From NCBI GenBank assembly GCA_965116785.1, contig OZ220731.1, positions 2,542,001 through 2,606,000 of the forward strand: a DNA stretch of 64,000 nt. Direction: 5' to 3'. Below the pieces are notes generated by a model that ran no database searches, was not told the origin of the DNA, and saw only the letters and a program-made list of their open reading frames with translations. The stretch is from Bin87 sp965116785 (GTDB lineage Bacteria > Chloroflexota > Dehalococcoidia > Lucifugimonadales > UBA3495). Positions within the stretch are counted from its first letter, which is position 1, and each line of letters begins with the position of its first letter. The translations under genes were made by a program, and so were the position numbers. Below, one piece after another: positions 51,333 through 59,749 of this stretch.

Positions 51333-52002
51333 CCGCGCCGACATCGCGGCGGGCCAGGGAACCTGCCGCATCATACGTGCCGGCGTGGTCGATTACCGGG
51401 AGGCGTGGGACTGGCAGATCCGCGTCGCTAACGGCGTCCGCGACGGGTCCCAGCCCGAAACGCTGCTCCTGTTGGAGCATCCCCACACCTACACCCGGGG
51501 CCGGCTGGCGCAAGACAGCGACCTGTTGCTGGATGAGCCAACGCTGGCCGAGCGCGGCATAGCAGTCGTCGAAACTGATCGCGGCGGCCTGATCACCTAC
51601 CACGGTCCGGGTCAGTTGATCGCCTACCCCATCATTCGGCTGCGCGGCCGCGGCGGCCCCCACTGGTACGTACGCACCCTGGAGCGGGTCATCATCAGCG
51701 CGCTGGCCGAGTTCGGCCTGGCCGCCACCACGGTCGAAGGACGCACCGGCGTCTGGACGGCGGACGGCCAGCGCAAGATCGCGGCCATCGGCGTCAAGAT
51801 AGCCGGCGGCATCGCCTACCACGGCTTCGCCATCAACGTCGACCCCGACCTGGCAATGTTCGAAGGCATCATCCCCTGCGGCATCACCGACCGCGCGGTG
51901 ACGAGCATGGCTGCCGAGTTAGGGCGGGTGGTTGATTTGGATGCGGTGGCTGATCATGTGGTTAGAATATTTTGTGGGGAGTTAGGGTTGGCTCGTCACT
52001 AA
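51310..52002 (+). CDS. lipB: Octanoyl-ACP:protein N-octanoyltransferase LipB
   Basis: This 230-residue enzyme moves octanoyl from acyl carrier protein to lipoyl domains such as that of E2. It has LLLEHPHTYTRGRLAQDSDL, RGGLITYHGPGQLIAYPIIR, the acyl-acceptor Cys in GIIPCGITD and the catalytic Lys in AAIGVKIAGG. It overlaps the E2 gene by 23 bases, so lipoylation is coupled to E2 synthesis. The last 20 codons are unusually AT-rich, marking the border to the McrBC segment. LipA is not in the window. Confidence 0.93.
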   Translation: MATRPSTDRADIAAGQGTCRIIRAGVVDYREAWDWQIRVANGVRDGSQPETLLLLEHPHTYTRGRLAQDSDLLLDEPTLAERGIAVVETDRGGLITYHGPGQLIAYPIIRLRGRGGPHWYVRTLERVIISALAEFGLAATTVEGRTGVWTADGQRKIAAIGVKIAGGIAYHGFAINVDPDLAMFEGIIPCGITDRAVTSMAAELGRVVDLDAVADHVVRIFCGELGLARH

Positions 52003-52018
52003 AATCGACTTTGGAGTA

Positions 52019-53464
52019 ATGACCATGACTTTAGCAACAGGGCGAACCGATGCAAGGCCCGCGTGGTTCGTGGGCGCAGCGTGGGGTAGCACCGACGATC
52101 AAACGGAGCGGTTCCTCAGGACGGATAGTTGGGAGAACGGGTGGGGCGGCGACCATCACTCGGCCGACCTGGTGAGGCTAATACAGGCTGGCGACCGCAT
52201 CGCCATCAAGTCGACTTATAGGCGAAAGTATGGGTTACCGTTTGACAGCCGAGGCGAATATATATCTACGATGAGGATTAAGGCTATAGGCATCGTAAAG
52301 CGCAATCTCGGCGATGGCCGACATCTGCTTGTAGACTGGACGCCGATAAACGAGAAAAAGGAGTGGTATTTTTACACCTACCGCGGAACCGTTTGGGAAG
52401 TGAGACCGGGAACGTGGGTCACCGATCAATTGATAGGTTTCACGTTTGATGCTTTGAACCAAGACATTGAAGCATTTCGAAACGATGAGAACTCGAAGAC
52501 ACGGACTACAGATCGTGATATCTCTGGTCAAATAAATACGGTCGACCCTCAGTCGGACCTGGACTCCCAAACTAGCCCGCCTTACACCACTAACGATATC
52601 GTAGAGGAAGGGTGTTTCCTCGACCGTCCCGCGCTAGACGGAATGTTGCAGCGTCTCGAAACCAAGAAGAATCTTATATTGCAAGGCCCACCTGGGACCG
52701 GCAAGACGTGGCTCGCCAAAAAGCTGGCCTACGCACTCATCGGCCAGAGGAACGAGCAACGCGTCCGGCCGATGCAATTTCACCCCAACCTCTCTTACGA
52801 GGATTTCGTCCGCGGCTGGAGACCCCAAGGTGACGGATCACTAACCTTGGTAGATGGACCGTTTCTCCAAGTCGTTGAGGAAGCGCGCAACGACACCGAT
52901 AGCGATTACGTGATGGTCATCGAGGAAATCAACCGCGGCAATCCGGCCTCGATTTTCGGCGAGATGCTCACGCTGCTTGAGGCCGACAAGCGTAACGAGG
53001 ACGAGGCCCTAGCGTTGGCCTATCCCCGCCAAATTGGCGAGCGCGTATACATTCCGCCGAACGTGTACGTCATCGGGACGATGAACCTGGCCGACCGCTC
53101 GCTGGCGATGGTCGACCTGGCCTTGCGTCGCCGCTTCGCGTTCTTCGACCTGGAACCGATGCTCAACGATACCTGGCGAGAATGGGTACAAGAGCAATGC
53201 GGCATCGATGGCACATTCCTCGACCGTATCGCCCAGCGCATCAATTCGTTGAACGAGGAGATCGCCGCTGACCGCAACCTGGGCCGCCAGTTTCGCATCG
53301 GGCACAGTTTCGTGACGCCTGCGCCCGGCGCGGCTATCGAGGATCCCGACGAATGGTTTGAGCAGGTCGTGGAAACAGAGATTGTGCCGTTGCTGCACGA
53401 ATATTGGTTCGACAACCCCGACAAGGTTTCCCAAGCCCGATTGCAACTGCTCGGCGCCGCATGA
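52019..53464 (+). CDS. mcrB: McrB-like AAA+ GTPase/ATPase with EVE-like N-terminal domain
   Basis: The 481-residue protein has an N-terminal EVE/PUA-like domain (WFVGAAWGSTDDQTERFLRT, GDRIAIKSTYRRKYG, VKRNLGDGRHLLVDW), which in such proteins reads modified bases. The McrB AAA+ motor has Walker A LQGPPGTGKTWLAKKLAY, QFHPNLSYEDFVRGWRPQ, Walker B VMVIEEINRGNPASIFGEML, and the signature GTMNLADRSLAMVDLALRRR. With the McrC nuclease it cuts DNA with modified cytosines or other modified bases. Start uncertain by two codons: the ATG at 52025 has the better ribosome binding site spacing. Coupled to mcrC by ATGA. Confidence 0.9.
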   Translation: MTMTLATGRTDARPAWFVGAAWGSTDDQTERFLRTDSWENGWGGDHHSADLVRLIQAGDRIAIKSTYRRKYGLPFDSRGEYISTMRIKAIGIVKRNLGDGRHLLVDWTPINEKKEWYFYTYRGTVWEVRPGTWVTDQLIGFTFDALNQDIEAFRNDENSKTRTTDRDISGQINTVDPQSDLDSQTSPPYTTNDIVEEGCFLDRPALDGMLQRLETKKNLILQGPPGTGKTWLAKKLAYALIGQRNEQRVRPMQFHPNLSYEDFVRGWRPQGDGSLTLVDGPFLQVVEEARNDTDSDYVMVIEEINRGNPASIFGEMLTLLEADKRNEDEALALAYPRQIGERVYIPPNVYVIGTMNLADRSLAMVDLALRRRFAFFDLEPMLNDTWREWVQEQCGIDGTFLDRIAQRINSLNEEIAADRNLGRQFRIGHSFVTPAPGAAIEDPDEWFEQVVETEIVPLLHEYWFDNPDKVSQARLQLLGAA

Positions 53465-54624
53465 CAACCGTGGCTGAAACCGCCGCTGCCGGCCTCATCG
53501 GTCGGATCCCGGTTCGCAACATCTGGCTGCTCCTCCTGTACGCCTCCCAGCTGTACCGGGAACTTCCGGAGGCGCAACGCGTCGAACTTGAGGACGCGCC
53601 GGACGACATACCAGAGTTGGTGGCCGAGCTGCTCGCCAACGCCGTGGAACGTCGTATGCGGCGTAACCTGTCCGTAGGCTACCGCCGGCGGGCCGACGTG
53701 CTCAACCGGGTACGAGGACGCATAGACTCGCTGCGAACCGAACGGGGGCAATTGCTGCAGCGTGGGCAGGTGGCGTGCGCGTTTGACGAGCTCACCATCG
53801 ACACGCCCCGCAACCGGTGTGTCAGGGAAGCGTTGCTGCTCCTGGCCAAAACGCTTGGCCCGATGCCGCAGGTGCCTGGCAAGAGGGATCGGGTGGAAGG
53901 GCTGGAGCGTAGGTGCCGTGAACTGGCCGCAAGGATGGCGCTATCCGGCGTCCGCGACGAACCTGATGCCAGACGTATCAGCGGCCAAATTCTCAGCAGC
54001 GGTACTGGGTGGACGGATGCGGGGGAGAGACGCATGCTGGCGGCGGCGCGGCTGGCATTTGACCTGGCTATCCCCACCGAACAGTCGGGCAACGCTTTGC
54101 TGACGATGGCTGATCGCGACGCAAACCCAGGCTGGAAACTGTATGAGTATGCGGTGGCCGGCTTCTACGAAGCGGTTTTGCGAGATCGCGGTTGGGATGT
54201 AAACCACGGGCGCCACATGAGTTGGCACATGGAAGAGGCCGAACCACGTGTGCGCGATATGATGCCCCGGATGATCGCGGACATCACGTTGGAGAGACGT
54301 CCCGCAGCCAATACCGCGAACGGTCGCCGGATTGTCATTGACACCAAGTTCATGTCACCGGTGACCTCCGGGCAGCAGGGTAAGGAGACTTTCAGATCCG
54401 GCAATATCTACCAGATATACGCCTACCTGCGGTCGCAGGAGGACACCGGCGACCCGCTGTGGCGCAGCGCAGCCGGTGTCCTGCTCTACCCGTCGCTCGG
54501 CGTGGACTACGACGAGGCGGCGACTATACAGGGCCACCGGATCCGCTTCGCTACGGTCGACCTCGCCGCCGAAACGAAAACGATCCGCGAGCAACTGCTG
54601 CGGATCGTGAACGAGGAACCGTAG
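53461..54624 (+). CDS. mcrC: McrC-like restriction endonuclease subunit
   Basis: The 387-residue protein begins GLIGRIPVRNIWLLLLYASQ and has the McrC frame: VELEDAPDDIPELVAELLAN, RVRGRIDSLRTERGQLLQRG, CAFDELTIDTPRNRCVREAL. In the C-terminal PD-(D/E)XK nuclease, MPRMIADITLE and RRIVIDTKFM give the D and D-x-K catalytic residues. ATG overlaps the McrB stop as ATGA. The pair lies right behind lipB in the same direction and may be read through from it. Confidence 0.9.
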   Translation: MTTVAETAAAGLIGRIPVRNIWLLLLYASQLYRELPEAQRVELEDAPDDIPELVAELLANAVERRMRRNLSVGYRRRADVLNRVRGRIDSLRTERGQLLQRGQVACAFDELTIDTPRNRCVREALLLLAKTLGPMPQVPGKRDRVEGLERRCRELAARMALSGVRDEPDARRISGQILSSGTGWTDAGERRMLAAARLAFDLAIPTEQSGNALLTMADRDANPGWKLYEYAVAGFYEAVLRDRGWDVNHGRHMSWHMEEAEPRVRDMMPRMIADITLERRPAANTANGRRIVIDTKFMSPVTSGQQGKETFRSGNIYQIYAYLRSQEDTGDPLWRSAAGVLLYPSLGVDYDEAATIQGHRIRFATVDLAAETKTIREQLLRIVNEEP

Positions 54625-54632
54625 GAGTTGCG

Positions 54633-55421
54633 CTAGCTGATCCGCGGCCGGCCTTCGCCGCCGTCGCCCTCCGACGCCGTATCGTCGCGCAGACTGCGAC
54701 GCCGGGAGCGTGGGCTTCGCTCGGGCGGCGGGTCGGGTTCGGGTGGCGGGTCGGGTTCGGCCGGCGCGGGCGTGTCTGGCTCTGCACTCTCGGCGGGAGC
54801 GGGTTCCGCCGCAACATCACCAGTGGGTTGAGCGCCGTTAGTGGACGTGGACTCCACCACGTCGGGTGCGGCTTCGCCCGGTTCGGATTCTTCCGGCGGG
54901 GGCGCATACTGTGGGTAGGCGCGGCGGAAGTCGGCCAAGGCCGAGTCCAGGTACCGGTGCATCTCCTCGGGTTCGCGGACCTGCAGGGGAATGCGACGGC
55001 GGTTCATGGTGTACACCCGCAGCGGGTCGCCCATGAAACCCCGGTCGCTCACCACCTCGCGGATGTCGCTGAAGTGGATAGTGCGTCGTCTCGGCGTGCC
55101 GAACATGATGATGAGGGCGTCGGAATAGACCCGGTACTGCCGAGGTGAAGTCAGCCACGAATACGCGCCAACGCCCAGGCCAACCACTATCAGCAGCCAG
55201 GCGCCGCTGCCGCCGCTGCGGCTGGGAGCCTGCGTTTCTCCCTCGCCGCCCGACTGTTCGGTCTGCGCGGCAGGCTCGGCAGGTACATCATCCCCTCGGC
55301 GGGCGTCGGTGAACAGCTGGTACAGTCCAAACAGGATGACGGCGGCGGCGAGGATCAGCGTCAGGTTGAATCTCACCCGACTGGGCGCCCAGTAAATCAG
55401 TGTCGTTTCGGGCTGCTGCAT
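54633..55421 (-). CDS. Two-helix membrane protein with PH-like domain
   Basis: This 262-residue protein has a first helix (LTLILAAAVILFGLYQLF) and a second one (AWLLIVVGLGVGAYSWL). A 90-residue beta-rich domain follows (YRVYSDALIIMFGTPRRRTI, HFSDIREVVSDRGFMG, RRRIPLQVREPEEMHRYL), which reads like a bacterial PH domain of the type found in membrane-bound proteins. The C-terminal 90 residues are Pro/Glu-rich and probably disordered, ending in Arg-rich text. It is convergent to mcrC with eight bases between the stops. Function unknown. Confidence 0.68.
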   Translation of the reverse strand: MQQPETTLIYWAPSRVRFNLTLILAAAVILFGLYQLFTDARRGDDVPAEPAAQTEQSGGEGETQAPSRSGGSGAWLLIVVGLGVGAYSWLTSPRQYRVYSDALIIMFGTPRRRTIHFSDIREVVSDRGFMGDPLRVYTMNRRRIPLQVREPEEMHRYLDSALADFRRAYPQYAPPPEESEPGEAAPDVVESTSTNGAQPTGDVAAEPAPAESAEPDTPAPAEPDPPPEPDPPPERSPRSRRRSLRDDTASEGDGGEGRPRIS

Positions 55422-55658
55422 ACTATATTCGCACCTGCCTGCCGTGATCGGTTATCGCTGCGCACGCCGGCATCGTCTGCCCGTGCGACGCCGGATATGT
55501 TACCACACGGCTCCTGCGCATTTCCGTGGCGCGTCTTTAGAAGCCCCGGCCCGGATAACCGCAAGACCGGTCTTGCTTGACCCGGTGGGGCGTTGATGCC
55601 AGAATTGACGCCGACAACACGGAAATCGTCACTCACCGCACTACAGGAGGCGACGGCC

Positions 55659-56444
55659 ATGCTGATTTGCAGGTTTCGCACGGGAGATCGGGTAGCCCAC
55701 GGCATCGTTGACGGCGACACCGTCGTGGAAGTCCAGGGGGGCCTGTTCGACGGCCTCAAGGAATCGGGCAGCAAGTACGCGCTGAGTTCCGTCAAACTGC
55801 TCGCGCCGGTCATTCCGCCCACCTTCTACGCCGCCGGCATCAACTTCCCCGAGCACGTGACCTGGGCGGCCCACATGCGCGGCGAGGAGCCCAACCTGCC
55901 CAAGAAGGCCGACGTGGGATACCGCGCGGTCAACGCCCTCACCGGCCAGGGCGACCCAATCATGGTCCCCGCTGACGCAACCGAGGAGTTGCAGTACGAG
56001 GGCGAGGTCGTGGTGATCATCGGCAAGGAGTGCCGCAACGTCAGCCAGGATGAGGCCCTGGACTATGTCCTCGGCTACACCATCGGCAACGACGTCAGCG
56101 AGCGGTACTGGCAGCGCAACGACCGCACCATGTGGCGCGCCAAGAACACCGACACCTTCAAGCCCATGGGGCCCTGGATTGCCACCGGCCTTGACCCCGA
56201 CGAGCTTCACGTCACCATCCAGGTCAACGAGCGCGTGGTTGGCGAATACGACCTCAACACCGCGATTTTCGGGGTGCGCGAGTACATCAGCGACATGAGC
56301 AAGTACCTCACGCTGGTTCCCGGTGACGTGCTCTGGATGGGCACCGACGGCGCCACCGAGAACATGAAGGACGGCGACGTCTGCGACATCACTGTCAACG
56401 GCATCGGCACGCTGACCAACCCGGTGGTGTGGGGCAAGGCCTGA
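55659..56444 (+). CDS. Fumarylacetoacetate hydrolase-family protein
   Basis: The 261-residue protein has an N-terminal small domain (FRTGDRVAHGIVDGDTVVEV) and the FAH catalytic core: TFYAAGINFPEHVTWAAHMR, metal-binding Glu in LQYEGEVVVIIGKEC and Asp in YTIGNDVSERYWQ, later SKYLTLVPGDVLWMGTDGAT. Enzymes of this group cleave C-C bonds of 2-oxo acids or decarboxylate, with Mg or Mn. The ATG at 55659 follows AGGAGG eight bases upstream; an earlier ATG in frame is rejected. Transcribed alone. Confidence 0.92.
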   Translation: MLICRFRTGDRVAHGIVDGDTVVEVQGGLFDGLKESGSKYALSSVKLLAPVIPPTFYAAGINFPEHVTWAAHMRGEEPNLPKKADVGYRAVNALTGQGDPIMVPADATEELQYEGEVVVIIGKECRNVSQDEALDYVLGYTIGNDVSERYWQRNDRTMWRAKNTDTFKPMGPWIATGLDPDELHVTIQVNERVVGEYDLNTAIFGVREYISDMSKYLTLVPGDVLWMGTDGATENMKDGDVCDITVNGIGTLTNPVVWGKA

Positions 56445-56466
56445 TTGAATCACCCACCGCTCGGTA

Positions 56467-56490
56467 CGGGGGCGGACACATGTCCGCCCT
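56467..56490. repeat. TAGGGGCG-family palindrome, copy 1
   Basis: GGGGGCGGACACATGTCCGCCCTC with a 9-bp stem around 56470-56489. It shares the arm G(G)GGCG...CGCCC with two further copies at 59707 and 62356, each having a different centre. It lies after the FAH gene and may end its transcript. Confidence 0.55.
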
Positions 56491-56492
56491 CG

Positions 56493-56520
56493 ATTATCTA
56501 CCCGGTCGCCGGTAGATAAT
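56493..56520 (+). promoter_or_regulatory. Palindrome covering the start of the DUF4234-like gene
   Basis: ATTATCTACC (56493-56502) and GGTAGATAAT (56511-56520) form a perfect 10-bp stem with loop CGGTCGCC. The right arm contains the first two bases of the ATG at 56519. Such a stem can hide the start codon or be an operator. No Shine-Dalgarno sequence is visible. Confidence 0.45.
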
Positions 56521-57352
56521 GACCACCTCCGGCGACTCTTTGGTATGCACCCGGTGCGGCGCCAGTTACGCTGCGGACCACCGTTTCTGCGGCGCATGCG
56601 GAGCCGAGCTTCATCCCCCGGCAGCAGCACCGGCCGCGGCCGCCGAGATTGACCGGCTGGCCGGCGCTCCGTACGCGCCGGAAAGCGGCGCCGCCACACC
56701 CGACCGCGCGCCGATGGCGGCGGACGCCGCCTACTCCGGGCCGCGAGACGACGCCTTTCCGTACTACATTCCTCCCGGACGCATCGTAGCGCTCACGGTT
56801 CTCAGTTCGGGCCTGTACATCTTCTACTGGATGTTTGCCACGTGGCGGCAGTATCGGGAACACACGGGCGAAATCGCCTTCCCGGTGATGCACGCGCTGG
56901 CTCTGCTGGTTCCGATTTACCAGTTCTTCCGGCTCCACGCCCACATGCGGGTGTATCAGGAGTTGATGGAGCAGCGGGGCGTCCCGACGACGCTCAGCCC
57001 GGCCCGCATCGTGCTGATATATTTCGGTGTGGTCCTCCTGGGGATGGTGTCCTTCATCATGCCGGCCGAGGAGCCCCTGACGACGTCCCAGCAGGCGGCA
57101 TACATCGCCATCAACGTCGGTCAGGTCACGTTGCTGTCCTGGATACTCTGGCACGCGCAAACCAACATCAACCGGTTCTGGCAGCACCGGCTGGGTGTCA
57201 GGCTGGGCTGGATGCCCCTGAGCGTCGCCGAAATTGCGGTGGTCGCCGTGGGGCTGATACTCGGTTGGGGAATGCTGGTAATCATCCTGATCGACCCTTC
57301 ATTGTTGAACGTCGGCGTCGAGGTGCCCGCCGGAACGGGTGCCGCGCCATAG
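56519..57352 (+). CDS. Zinc-ribbon plus DUF4234-like membrane protein
   Basis: The 277-residue protein starts with a zinc ribbon (VCTRCGASYAADHRFCGACG), an Ala/Pro-rich linker, and then a membrane domain of five or so helices. YYIPPGRIVALTVLSSGLYI and FYWMFATWRQYREHTGE match the DUF4234 pattern. Later helices include IVLIYFGVVLLGMVSFIM, VTLLSWILWHAQTNINRFW and IAVVAVGLILGWGMLVIIL. Function of such proteins is unknown. A palindrome lies over the start; an alternative start downstream would remove the zinc ribbon, so the listed one is preferred. Confidence 0.75.
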   Translation: MTTSGDSLVCTRCGASYAADHRFCGACGAELHPPAAAPAAAAEIDRLAGAPYAPESGAATPDRAPMAADAAYSGPRDDAFPYYIPPGRIVALTVLSSGLYIFYWMFATWRQYREHTGEIAFPVMHALALLVPIYQFFRLHAHMRVYQELMEQRGVPTTLSPARIVLIYFGVVLLGMVSFIMPAEEPLTTSQQAAYIAINVGQVTLLSWILWHAQTNINRFWQHRLGVRLGWMPLSVAEIAVVAVGLILGWGMLVIILIDPSLLNVGVEVPAGTGAAP

Positions 57353-57510
57353 CCATCATCTGCTCTAGCCGGGCTCATTGACCGCCTGGCTCGGCCCGAT
57401 ACACCGATAATTACCGTCCAGATTTTGCGATTGGCCGGCGCCGCTGTTCCGCCGCCAGACTACAGCCCAAGGGTGGCGCAAACGGGATCCCATACATAGC
57501 CGGGGGAATA

Positions 57511-59031
57511 ATGCCCTTTATCTGGTTGATCGCGGTGTTCGCCGCGTACTTCGTAATGCTCATCGCCATCGCGGTGGCGGGAGCCCGCCGAATGCGCGAC
57601 ATGTCCGAATACGTGCTGGGTGGCCGGCGGCTCAGCAGCATCACTGCGGCCCTGAGCGCCGGGTCGTCGACGACCAGCGCGTGGACCATGCTGGCGCTGC
57701 CCGCGCTGGCCTTCACCTTCGGCGCAGTGGAAATCTGGGTCCCGGTCGCCATCGTGTGCGGTGTCTGGCTGAGCTGGACGTTCATCGCCAGTCGGCTGCG
57801 TCGCTATACCATCGCGGCCGGAGGCGTGCTCACCATCCCCGAGTTTTATGAGGTACGGTTCGGCGAGCGCACTGGCACACTGCGTACTATCGCCGGCCTC
57901 ACCACCATGCTGTTCGTGATCTTTTACGTCAGTTCCGGCCTGGTCGGTGGCGCCAAGCTGCTGGAAACCGTGTTCGGGCTGGAGTATGTCACCGGAGTAA
58001 CGGTGACGCTGATAGCCATCGCTTCCTACACCCTCATCGGCGGGTTCATGGCCGTGTCCCGCACGGACGTCATCCAGGCCCTGCTGATGGTGGTAAGCCT
58101 GCTGATCATGGTGATCGCGCTGGCCGGTTGGACCGAGAACCCTTTCCTCGAAATCGGAAACTACTCGTCGGACTGGCTGAACCCCTTCAACAACGGGGAC
58201 GGATCGAAAATCACGCTGGCCGCCGCCGCATCCATGGCCGGGTGGGCCGTCGGAGGCCTGGGCGCACAGCGCATACTGCAGCGTTTCATGGCGCTGGAGC
58301 GCGAGGATCAGGTCAAACGCAGCCGGCGTATCTCAATAGCCTGGTTGATCTCGGTGTTCGTGCTGGCGGTGATGCTGGGCCTCATCGCCCGCCCCGCCCT
58401 CGCGGAAATCGGCATGCTGGACCTGGCCGCAGATCCGGAGAGGGTCTACCTGGTAATGGCCGAGGTCTTCTTCCACCCGGTGGTCACCGGCCTGCTGCTG
58501 ACGGCAGTGATCGCGGCGGTGATGAGCACGGCGGACTCGCAACTGCTGCTGGCCTCGGCGGTCGCCACGGACGACCTGCCGTTCATCCGTACGTTCGCCT
58601 ACCGAGTCACCGGCAACGCCCGCGTCTGGCTGGGTCGGCTGCTCCTGCTGATCATCGGCATTGGAGCCGCGGCAATTTCCGTGTATTACCCCGGGTCCAT
58701 TTCCCACCTGGTCGCCTACGCCTGGGGCGGCATGGGCGCCGCCTTTGGGCCGGCCACTCTGCTTGCGCTGTACTGGCGACGTTTCAACTCCTGGGGTGCC
58801 CTGGCGTCAATACTCGCAGGAACGGTTGCCGCCTCGGCATGGGCGCTCCTGGACGGCGGGCCGTCGGGCGTGTGGGACATTCAGCCGGCGACCCCGGGCT
58901 TCATCATAGCGACGCTGGCGGCAATCGCGGTCACGTGGATGACGCCTCAGCCATCGGCCGAGGTGGCGGATCTGTTCGACCAAGTAAACGGCCCCGGGAC
59001 ATCCGGGGCCGTGACGGCGGCTGAAACCTGA
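57511..59031 (+). CDS. Sodium/solute symporter (SSS family, PutP-like)
   Basis: This 506-residue transporter has about 13 membrane helices. Recognisable parts are FAAYFVMLIAIAVAGARRM, SEYVLGGRRLSSITAALSAG with the SSS hallmark at ALSAGSSTTSAWTMLALP, LTIPEFYEVRFGER, and LLLTAVIAAVMSTADSQLLL, in which Ser and Asp near the Na+ site are conserved. It is closest to sodium/proline symporters by eye. Substrate is not certain. It follows the DUF4234-like gene after 158 bases. Ribosome binding site GGGGGAATA is weak. Confidence 0.92.
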   Translation: MPFIWLIAVFAAYFVMLIAIAVAGARRMRDMSEYVLGGRRLSSITAALSAGSSTTSAWTMLALPALAFTFGAVEIWVPVAIVCGVWLSWTFIASRLRRYTIAAGGVLTIPEFYEVRFGERTGTLRTIAGLTTMLFVIFYVSSGLVGGAKLLETVFGLEYVTGVTVTLIAIASYTLIGGFMAVSRTDVIQALLMVVSLLIMVIALAGWTENPFLEIGNYSSDWLNPFNNGDGSKITLAAAASMAGWAVGGLGAQRILQRFMALEREDQVKRSRRISIAWLISVFVLAVMLGLIARPALAEIGMLDLAADPERVYLVMAEVFFHPVVTGLLLTAVIAAVMSTADSQLLLASAVATDDLPFIRTFAYRVTGNARVWLGRLLLLIIGIGAAAISVYYPGSISHLVAYAWGGMGAAFGPATLLALYWRRFNSWGALASILAGTVAASAWALLDGGPSGVWDIQPATPGFIIATLAAIAVTWMTPQPSAEVADLFDQVNGPGTSGAVTAAET

Positions 59032-59046
59032 GCGACGTAGCCGCGG

Positions 59047-59667
59047 TCAAACGCCGAGGGCGACCTGCACCATGCGCTTCTCCAGCGCCAGGGCCATCTC
59101 CGTAGCCAATGGTGTCCGGTCGTGCTCGCCGATGGAACCCACGAAGGCCACGCCCAGCAGGCGGCCGACTCGGAAGTCGATCACCGTGGACGACAGCAAC
59201 CCCGCGGGCCCCCCCTGCAACACGTACAGCCCAACGGACTCGTCGTAGAACCCGTCCGTTTCCACTTTCTGCACCGACACGATCTGCTGACCCGAGCCGA
59301 CGCTCTCACCGACGTTTTCCTCGAAATCCTTCACGAAGATGTCGGACATCCAGCCCGACACCTGGTCCGGGTTCTCGAACAGGTGGACCACCGTGGCTCC
59401 CACGAAGTCCACGCCGCTGGCCGGGGACACGTCAGAGGTGGGAACAAACTCCCGCATGAACCCGCCGATCCGGCCGGCGCTGCGAAAACGGTCGGCCGTG
59501 CTGCCCTTGAAGCCGTTCTCGGCCATCTCCTGATTGTCCAGCGGGCCGCTTCTGGCCAGTTGGTATCCGAGCAGAGATTCGGGTAAATCTGCAGCTTCCA
59601 ACGCCATGTACTCCAGGTCGGCCTCGCCGACGCGGAAAGTGGCGTTCCACAACGGGTTGGTTGACAC
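59047..59667 (-). CDS. Hypothetical protein, no family recognised
   Basis: This 206-residue soluble protein starts at a GTG at 59665-59667 with GGAGGG eight bases upstream; the longer frame from 59724 would include the palindrome and is rejected. It contains LEYMALEAADLPESLLGYQL and FLREF-like FMREFVPTSDVSPASG, then YVLQGGPAGLLSSTVIDFRV. The overall impression is an alpha+beta domain similar to uncharacterised single-copy proteins of Chloroflexota. No signal peptide or catalytic motif is clear. It lies downstream of the BNR-repeat gene. Confidence 0.65.
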   Translation of the reverse strand: MSTNPLWNATFRVGEADLEYMALEAADLPESLLGYQLARSGPLDNQEMAENGFKGSTADRFRSAGRIGGFMREFVPTSDVSPASGVDFVGATVVHLFENPDQVSGWMSDIFVKDFEENVGESVGSGQQIVSVQKVETDGFYDESVGLYVLQGGPAGLLSSTVIDFRVGRLLGVAFVGSIGEHDRTPLATEMALALEKRMVQVALGV

Positions 59668-59706
59668 GTGGCAGTCCCTCCGGTGAACTCTTTTACGGGC
59701 AGAAAT

Positions 59707-59734
59707 GTAGGGGCGAATGAACATTCGCCCCTAC
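59707..59734. repeat. TAGGGGCG-family palindrome, copy 2
   Basis: GTAGGGGCGAATG (59707-59719) pairs perfectly over 13 bp with CATTCGCCCCTAC (59722-59734) around AA. It sits between two genes read in the same direction. Confidence 0.75.
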
Positions 59735-59749
59735 GGCGGACAAGTGCTG

